This document shows, one piece after another, positions 29,179 to 34,858 of a DNA stretch of 34,858 nucleotides (position 1 is the stretch's first letter; every line of letters starts with the position of its first letter). Location: positions 1 through 34,858 of the forward strand of contig CAJWQR010000012.1 of the NCBI GenBank assembly GCA_913045195.1. Reading direction: 5' to 3'. The position numbers were made by a program, and so were the translations under genes. Origin of the DNA: an uncultured Legionellales bacterium (GTDB taxonomy: Bacteria > Pseudomonadota > Gammaproteobacteria > Eutrophobiales > Eutrophobiaceae). The notes beneath the pieces were generated by a model. That model was not told the origin of the DNA. It ran no database searches and was given only the letters and a program-made list of their open reading frames with translations.

Positions 29179-30669
29179 ATGGATTTTAATATAAAAAGTG
29201 GAAGTCCAGAAAAACAACGTTCTGCTTGTGTTATTGTTGGTATATTCTCATCAAGACTTCTTTCTCACCCCGCAAAAGCCATTGATAAAGCCAGTAAACA
29301 ATATCTTTCAACTGTAATTAGGCGTGGTGATATGGATGGGGATAAAGGACAGTATTTGCTGTTACATAATGTTCCTGGCGTCATAGCCGATCGCGTTCTA
29401 TTGATTGGTTGCGGGAAAGAAAGAGAGGTGAATGATAGGAATTACCGTGAAATTATAGGAAATAGTATTTCTGCTTTAAATAAAACTGGGGCGCTTGAAG
29501 GAATAAATTATTTAAGTGAATTAAATATAAAAGGCAGAGACCTCAATTGGAGAATAAAACAAGCTGTTGAGATTGTTGAGCATACCTTATACCAGTTTAA
29601 TGAATTAAAAAGTAAAAATAAAAAACCTAGACGCCCATTACGTAAAATTACATTTACAGTACCAACAAGACGAGAACTATCCAAATGTGAAACTGCAATA
29701 AAATATGCGTGTGCTATAGCAAATGGTGTAAAACTTGCCCGTGATCTTGCAAATTATCCCTCAAACATATGCACGCCAAGTTACTTGGCAAAACAAGCTA
29801 TTAAATTGGGTAAAAATCAAAATTCGCTTAACATTAATGTTTTAGAAGAAACAGATATGGAAAAACTTGGAATGGGTTCTTTATTATCTGTATCACAAGG
29901 TTCTTCTACGCCAGCTAAATTAATAACACTGGAATATAAAGCTTCAAAAAAATCACAAAAACCAATTGTCATTATTGGGAAAGGTGTAACATTCGATACT
30001 GGGGGTATATCAATTAAACCTTCACAGGCAATGGATGAAATGAAATATGATATGTGTGGTGCAGCCTCAGTTATGGGAACTATTTCTGCTGTCGCTGAAC
30101 TAGGTCTTCCAGTAAATATTGTAGGAATAATACCTGCAACGGAAAATATGCCAAGTGGGGAAGCAACCAAACCAGGGGATATTTTTACAAGCATGTCTGG
30201 ACAAACAGTCGAAGTTCTAAATACTGATGCTGAAGGTCGTCTAATTCTCTGTGATGCCATTACATACAGCAAAAAATATAATCCCGAAGTCGTTATTGAT
30301 ATCGCAACACTTACGGGAGCATGTGTTGTTGCTCTTGGCAAACACGCAACAGGTTTATTAAGTAACCACAATCCTCTGGCAAGAGAATTGATAAACGCTG
30401 GTGAAGAATCTGGTGATCGCGCTTGGCAATTACCTTTATGGGATGAGTACCAACAACAATTAAATAGCCCATTTGCTGATATAGCAAACATTGGTGGGAG
30501 AGATGCGGGGACTATAACCGCCGCCTGTTTCCTTTCGCGGTTTGCTGAAAAACTTCAATGGGCGCACCTAGATATTGCTGGAACAGCGTGGCTATCTGGA
30601 AATAAAAAAGGCGCGACAGGGCGCCCTGTTTCCTTGTTAATGCAATATATTCTTAACAAAATAAAATAA
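29179..30669 (+). CDS. pepA: Leucyl aminopeptidase (cytosol aminopeptidase A)
   Basis: PepA is a hexameric two-metal M17 aminopeptidase; in E. coli it also binds DNA for Xer recombination and carAB control. The 496-residue protein has the N-terminal macro-like domain and the catalytic domain with VIIGKGVTFDTGGISIKPSQAMDEMKYDMCGAASVMG, IPATENMPSGEATKPGDIFTSMSGQTVEVLNTDAEGRLILCDAI (signature NTDAEGRL) and WAHLDIAGTAW. TTGGAG lies before the ATG. It is followed by holC and valS, the classical order. Confidence 0.97.
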   Translation: MDFNIKSGSPEKQRSACVIVGIFSSRLLSHPAKAIDKASKQYLSTVIRRGDMDGDKGQYLLLHNVPGVIADRVLLIGCGKEREVNDRNYREIIGNSISALNKTGALEGINYLSELNIKGRDLNWRIKQAVEIVEHTLYQFNELKSKNKKPRRPLRKITFTVPTRRELSKCETAIKYACAIANGVKLARDLANYPSNICTPSYLAKQAIKLGKNQNSLNINVLEETDMEKLGMGSLLSVSQGSSTPAKLITLEYKASKKSQKPIVIIGKGVTFDTGGISIKPSQAMDEMKYDMCGAASVMGTISAVAELGLPVNIVGIIPATENMPSGEATKPGDIFTSMSGQTVEVLNTDAEGRLILCDAITYSKKYNPEVVIDIATLTGACVVALGKHATGLLSNHNPLARELINAGEESGDRAWQLPLWDEYQQQLNSPFADIANIGGRDAGTITAACFLSRFAEKLQWAHLDIAGTAWLSGNKKGATGRPVSLLMQYILNKIK

Positions 30670-30687
30670 TCCTTGGTTTCTTAAAAA

Positions 30688-31137
30688 ATGCCGCGAGTTG
30701 ATTTTTACCTATTATCGGACGAATCGGGTATGCATAAATTTGCATGCATCATGGCTTCAAAAGCTTGGTCTGCCGGTAATCATGTTTATATGCACGCCGA
30801 AACAGAAGATGCCGCCAAAAAATTGGATGATCTATTATGGACGTTTCGTGATATTAGTTTTGTCCCCCATGAAATATATAATGAAACAGAAAATAACGAA
30901 GCACCTATTACAATAGGATTCGGCAATCATTTTCCAAGCCATTCCCAAGTTATGATCAACCTTGATTACAAAATACCTAAATTTTCAGATAAATTTAGTC
31001 GCATTATTGAAATTGTTGAAAATAATGAAAAGAAGAAAGAAATTGCAAGACAACGATATCGACAATATAAAGAAAGCGAATATGAATTACATAATCATAA
31101 TATTGCTAATCTAAAAGAAATTTATCAAACCAAATGA
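30688..31137 (+). CDS. holC: DNA polymerase III chi subunit
   Basis: Chi, with psi, links the clamp loader to single-strand-binding protein. The 149-residue protein has VDFYLLSDESGMHKFACIMASKAWSAGNHVYMHAETEDAAKKLDDLLWTFRDISFVPHEI and APITIGFGNHFPSHSQVMINLDYKIPKFSDKFSRIIEIVE, matching chi throughout. It lies 18 bases after pepA and 35 before valS. The C-terminal tail is charged and helical (KKKEIARQRYRQYKESEYELHNH), typical of chi. Confidence 0.95.
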   Translation: MPRVDFYLLSDESGMHKFACIMASKAWSAGNHVYMHAETEDAAKKLDDLLWTFRDISFVPHEIYNETENNEAPITIGFGNHFPSHSQVMINLDYKIPKFSDKFSRIIEIVENNEKKKEIARQRYRQYKESEYELHNHNIANLKEIYQTK

Positions 31138-31172
31138 GTTATATCTCCCAATAAATATATTATTATTTCATC

Positions 31173-33947
31173 ATGGATAAAGCTTACGATCCCGAGTCAA
31201 TCGAAACCAATTGGTATAACCATTGGGAGAAAAATAATTATTTTTCTCCCAAAAATAAAGGAACACCCTATTGCATTATGTTACCACCGCCAAATGTAAC
31301 TGGCAGTTTACATATGGGACATGCTTTCCAACAAACATTAATGGATATATTAATTCGTTATCATCGAATGAATAATAGTGACGCTTTGTGGCAATGCGGT
31401 ACTGACCATGCAGGTATCGCAACTCAAATGGTTGTTGAACGCCAACTTCAACAAAAGAATATTTCTCGTCATACGCTTGGCAGAGAAAAATTTATAGACG
31501 AAATATGGAAATGGAAAGAAAACTCCGGCAATACCATTAGCAACCAGTCTCGCCGACTCGGCACTTCGATGGATTGGATAAATGAACGTTTTACGATGGA
31601 TGAAGGCTTGTCAGACGCAGTAAGGGAGGTTTTTGTAAAATTATATGATCGGGGTCTTATCTACCGAGGCAAAAGATTGGTTAATTGGGATCCTGTACTT
31701 CATACCGCAATTTCTGATCTTGAAGTAATTTCCGAAGAAGAAAATGGTCATCTTTGGCATATGCGCTACCCACTAAAAAAATCTGTAGATGGTTTTGATC
31801 ACGTTGTTGTTGCAACCACCAGACCAGAAACAATGCTTGGTGATGCTGCTGTTGCTGTTCATCCTGATGATGAACGCTATCAAAATCTAATAGGCAAAGA
31901 AATATTATTACCACTTGCCGATAGAATAATTCCTATTGTTGCTGATAATTATGTTGACCCAGAGTTTGGAAGCGGTTGTGTCAAGATAACGCCTGCGCAT
32001 GATTTTAATGACTATGAAGTTGGTGAACGACACAATCTTGAAAAAATAAATATCTTTACAATTGATGCTGTTATTAATGAACAAGCGCCAAAAAAATATC
32101 AAGGATTAGATCGATTTGATGCACGTAAACAAATCCTTGCTGATCTTAAAGAAAAAGATCTGCTAGAAAAAACGGAAGATCATAAATTAATGATCCCCCG
32201 GGGGGATCGCTCTAATGCAATCGTTGAGCCTTATTTAACTGATCAATGGTATGTAAAAGTAAAGCCGCTTGCTGGGCCTGCGATAAAAGCTGTTGAAGAC
32301 GGATCAATAAAATTTGTACCAAAAAATTGGGAAAAAACATATTTCGAATGGATGCGAAACATAGAAGACTGGTGTATTAGTCGACAATTATGGTGGGGGC
32401 ATCGCATCCCTGCATGGTATGACGATAAGGGTAATATTTTTGTGGGACATAGTGAAAAGGAAGTTAGAGAAAAAAATAAATTAGGTGATATTAATTTAAA
32501 ACAAGATGAGGATGTATTAGATACCTGGTTCTCATCATCACTGTGGCCTTTTTCCACTCTAGGTTGGCCTGAAAAAACAAAACGACTCGAAAAATTTTAT
32601 CCCACCAATGTGTTAGTTACCGGTTTTGATATTATCTTTTTCTGGGTAGCCCGCATGATCATGATGGGATTAAATTTTACTGGGGAACCTCCTTTCAAAG
32701 AAGTCTATATACATGGTCTTATTCGTGACGCAGACGGGAAAAAAATGTCTAAATCAAAAGGGAACGTACTTGACCCGTTAGATTTAATTGATGGTATTGG
32801 GCTTGAGGATTTAGTTTCAAAACGGACAACGGGGCTTATGCAAACCCATTTAACTGAGAAAATTGAGAAATCAACTCGTAAACATTTTCCTAAAGGGATT
32901 GCTCCTTACGGTACTGATTCATTACGATTTGCATTTGCATCTCTAGCGACTCAGGGTAGAGACATACGATTTGAAATTGGACGCATTGAAGGCTATCGGA
33001 ATTTTTGTAATAAAATCTGGAATGCAGCTCGTTTTGTAATGATGAATATTGAGTCTCAGAATATTGATATAAATGGTAATAAAAAAATATTTGGTTTAAC
33101 TGAACGCTGGATTATAAGTCGACTGTCAAATACGTTGACGGCAACGCATGAGGGGATTAAAACATATCGATTTGATCTGGCCTCACAAGCTTTATATGAA
33201 TTCGTTTGGAATGAATATTGTGATTGGTACCTTGAATTCTCAAAAACAACTTTAAATGATGAAATAACAAGCGAAGAAGAAAAACGGGGTACCCTGCATA
33301 CATTAACATATGTACTCGAAACGTTGCTTCGTGGATTACATCCCTTCATGCCTTTTATTACAGAAGAACTATGGCAGCGCATTTCTCCCATTTTAAATAA
33401 AAATGGTGAAACTATTATGCTGGAAACCTATCCTAGTGAAGACGAATTTGAAAAAAATAAAGATATCGATGAGCAAATTGACTGGGTCAAATCATTTATT
33501 ATGGGTATTCGACGTATTCGTTCCGAAAGAGACATCTCTCCTGGTAAAAAATTAACTGTATTAGTAAAGGATGGTACAAAAAATGAATCCGAATGGTTAA
33601 ATAGTAATAAAGCTTTCATTCAGACACTAAGTAAACTTGAAGAAATCCAAATCGCCGAAAATGAGATAAGTGGTGCCGCGGTGGCTTTAGCTGGAGAGAT
33701 GACGCTGCTTGTGCCATTAGCAGATCTGATTAATCCAGAGGAAGAATATAACCGAATAAATACTATAATGGGGAATCTGGAAAAAGAAAAAATGCAATTA
33801 ACAACCAAATTGGAAAACAAAGATTTTGTAGATCGTGCGCCGAAACATGTTGTCGAAGGGATAAAAACGCGTCTTACTGATACACTAAGCGATATTGAAA
33901 CTTATCAGGAACAACTTAAATCAATCTCAAAACTATTAACTAAATGA
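31173..33947 (+). CDS. valS: Valyl-tRNA synthetase
   Basis: ValS charges tRNA-Val. The 924-residue class I enzyme has the HIGH motif as [15 protein letters not shown] (residues 47-50), the CP1 editing domain ([26 protein letters not shown]), KMSKS at about residues 524-528 ([15 protein letters not shown]), the anticodon-binding region, and a C-terminal coiled-coil arm ([31 protein letters not shown]). Its TGA overlaps the cysE ATG (ATGATG). Confidence 0.97.
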   Translation: MDKAYDPESIETNWYNHWEKNNYFSPKNKGTPYCIMLPPPNVTGSLHMGHAFQQTLMDILIRYHRMNNSDALWQCGTDHAGIATQMVVERQLQQKNISRHTLGREKFIDEIWKWKENSGNTISNQSRRLGTSMDWINERFTMDEGLSDAVREVFVKLYDRGLIYRGKRLVNWDPVLHTAISDLEVISEEENGHLWHMRYPLKKSVDGFDHVVVATTRPETMLGDAAVAVHPDDERYQNLIGKEILLPLADRIIPIVADNYVDPEFGSGCVKITPAHDFNDYEVGERHNLEKINIFTIDAVINEQAPKKYQGLDRFDARKQILADLKEKDLLEKTEDHKLMIPRGDRSNAIVEPYLTDQWYVKVKPLAGPAIKAVEDGSIKFVPKNWEKTYFEWMRNIEDWCISRQLWWGHRIPAWYDDKGNIFVGHSEKEVREKNKLGDINLKQDEDVLDTWFSSSLWPFSTLGWPEKTKRLEKFYPTNVLVTGFDIIFFWVARMIMMGLNFTGEPPFKEVYIHGLIRDADGKKMSKSKGNVLDPLDLIDGIGLEDLVSKRTTGLMQTHLTEKIEKSTRKHFPKGIAPYGTDSLRFAFASLATQGRDIRFEIGRIEGYRNFCNKIWNAARFVMMNIESQNIDINGNKKIFGLTERWIISRLSNTLTATHEGIKTYRFDLASQALYEFVWNEYCDWYLEFSKTTLNDEITSEEEKRGTLHTLTYVLETLLRGLHPFMPFITEELWQRISPILNKNGETIMLETYPSEDEFEKNKDIDEQIDWVKSFIMGIRRIRSERDISPGKKLTVLVKDGTKNESEWLNSNKAFIQTLSKLEEIQIAENEISGAAVALAGEMTLLVPLADLINPEEEYNRINTIMGNLEKEKMQLTTKLENKDFVDRAPKHVVEGIKTRLTDTLSDIETYQEQLKSISKLLTK

Positions 33948-34636
33948 TGTTTGATACAATAAAAGAAGAAATAAATGTTGTGTTTGAGCGTGACCCTGCG
34001 GCACGCTCTGTGGCAGAAACCATTTTTACCTGCCCGGGTTTCCAGGCCATCGTTTTTCACCGCTTTAATCACTGGCTCTGGGATAAAAAACTTTTTCTAA
34101 TTGCTCGACTGATGGCGCATATTGCCCGCTTTATGACGGGAATTGAAATTCATCCTGGTGCAGCAATCGGTCGACGTTTCTTTATTGACCACGGCATGGG
34201 AATTGTAATTGGTGAAACATCAGAAATTGGCGATGACGTATCAATGTATCACGGTGTGACACTCGGTGGGACTACATGGGATAAAGGGAAACGTCATCCC
34301 ACCATAAAAAATAATGTCGTCATTGGTGCCGGCGCTAAAATACTAGGCCCTATTGTTATCTCTGATGGTGCACGTATTGGCTGTAATGCAGTTGTTGTTA
34401 AAGATATTCCGCCTAATGCAACGGTTGTTGGTGTTCCGGGGCATGTTGTTATGCAAAGAGGGGCTCCTGAGAAATCAGAACAACGAGAAGCAATGGCTAA
34501 GAAAATTGGCTTTGATGCTTATGCAGAAAGTAAAGATATGCCAGATCCGATTCAAAACGCATTAAATTCGATACTTGACCATATGCATAAAGTTGATAGT
34601 GAATTAGAAGAAATTAAGAAAAAAAATAAAGGCTAA
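33944..34636 (+). CDS. cysE: Serine O-acetyltransferase (short EpsC/NifP-type CysE)
   Basis: CysE acetylates serine to O-acetylserine, the precursor of cysteine. The 230-residue protein has an N-terminal helical part and a left-handed beta-helix of hexapeptide repeats: [55 protein letters not shown]. The catalytic His lies in DHGMG, with another in YHGVTLGG. The N-terminal domain is shorter than the 273-residue E. coli CysE. Two ATG codons in tandem, the first overlapping the valS stop, begin it. Its codons look more GC-rich than those of valS: I count 133 G+C in 34021-34320 against 54 in 180 bases sampled from valS. The pairing with valS is not one I recall as standard. Confidence 0.95.
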   Translation: MMFDTIKEEINVVFERDPAARSVAETIFTCPGFQAIVFHRFNHWLWDKKLFLIARLMAHIARFMTGIEIHPGAAIGRRFFIDHGMGIVIGETSEIGDDVSMYHGVTLGGTTWDKGKRHPTIKNNVVIGAGAKILGPIVISDGARIGCNAVVVKDIPPNATVVGVPGHVVMQRGAPEKSEQREAMAKKIGFDAYAESKDMPDPIQNALNSILDHMHKVDSELEEIKKKNKG

Positions 34637-34660
34637 TTATTTTTTAGAATTTTGCCTGTA

Positions 34661-34858
34661 ATGCCTCACCTACAATTTGAAATTAACAGAAAAGTTGACC
34701 CAGAAGTAAAAGAAAAATTTATTAAATCTGTTTTGAAAATCTTTGGTGATGTCATGCAAACGGACACCAGTCATGTTGCAGTTAGTCTAAGAGAACATGA
34801 TGACGGTAATTTATCGCTCGGCAGAACAAATTATCAAGATCCGATCTGTTTAATGAAT
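34661..34858 (+). CDS. Tautomerase/MIF-family protein (3'-truncated by window edge)
   Basis: The first 66 residues are visible (MPHLQFEINRKVDPEVKEKFIKSVLKIF...), running open off the end of the window. Pro2 directly after the initiator Met fits the catalytic N-terminal proline of the tautomerase superfamily. The spacing to HVAVSLREHDDGNLSLGR fits a MIF-like or 5-carboxymethyl-2-hydroxymuconate isomerase-like protein. The ORF track omits it because it has no stop in the window. It begins 24 bases after cysE and may be cotranscribed. Substrate unknown. Confidence 0.72.
   Translation, partial: MPHLQFEINRKVDPEVKEKFIKSVLKIFGDVMQTDTSHVAVSLREHDDGNLSLGRTNYQDPICLMN

Noticed and set aside
29817-30491. 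224-residue minus-strand ORF inside pepA
   Set aside because: It lies fully inside the strongly conserved catalytic half of pepA on the other strand and shows no recognisable domain; it is a shadow frame.

Overview
The window is a chromosomal stretch from an AT-rich gammaproteobacterium. The cell envelope and assembly genes are typical of that class: LpoA, DolP, SspA, IbaG, MlaC, LptF/LptG, HolC and PdxB. Gene order in several blocks matches what I recall from Pseudomonas and its relatives: lpoA-diaA-dolP facing sspA-petCBA; ibaG-murA-hisG-hisD; a tRNA-Leu beside queA-tgt-yajC-secD-secF; lptFG divergent from pepA-holC-valS. Genes are tightly packed with many 1-8 base overlaps, and there is no phage, IS element, CRISPR array or rRNA. 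No gap reaches 300 bases. The species cannot be fixed from sequence alone; a marine or host-associated lineage with a reduced genome is my guess.

Layout. 1-1709 (+): the 3' end of lpoA, a DiaA/GmhA-type SIS protein and the outer-membrane lipoprotein DolP. 1790-5096 (-): the cytochrome bc1 operon petA-petB-petC followed by sspA. 5215-6345 (+): a DegS-like periplasmic protease, divergent from petA across a near-perfect 18-bp dyad. 6380-13419 (-): an RND/MMPL transporter, mlaC, ibaG, murA, hisG and hisD. 13469-20703 (-): queA, tgt, yajC, secD, secF, pdxB and purN. 20800-20884 (+): tRNA-Leu(CAA) with a good promoter. 20932-26299 (-): pcnB, folK, a deoxynucleoside kinase, panB, panC, panD and a CinA-type domain protein. 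26350-26790 (+): an RDD membrane protein. 26800-28954 (-): lptF-lptG. 29179 to the end (+): pepA, holC, valS, cysE and the start of a tautomerase-family gene.

Together the genes cover respiration (bc1), outer-membrane upkeep (LpoA, DolP, MlaC with the RND protein, LptFG, DegS), protein export (YajC-SecDF), cofactor and amino-acid synthesis (pantothenate, folate, pyridoxal phosphate, histidine, cysteine, purines) and tRNA function (queuosine, Val-tRNA, tRNA-Leu).

The window is mostly ordinary core genome and I do not see a clearly new system. The points most worth a second look are: an MlaC-RND pair with no MlaFEDB beside it, which recalls HpnM-HpnN; a PurN with the GGKG.YG signature I associate with Bacteroidetes-type enzymes; the absence of yraN and sspB from a block that normally holds both; an SspA lacking its GST-fold cis-proline; and several well-formed intergenic dyads.
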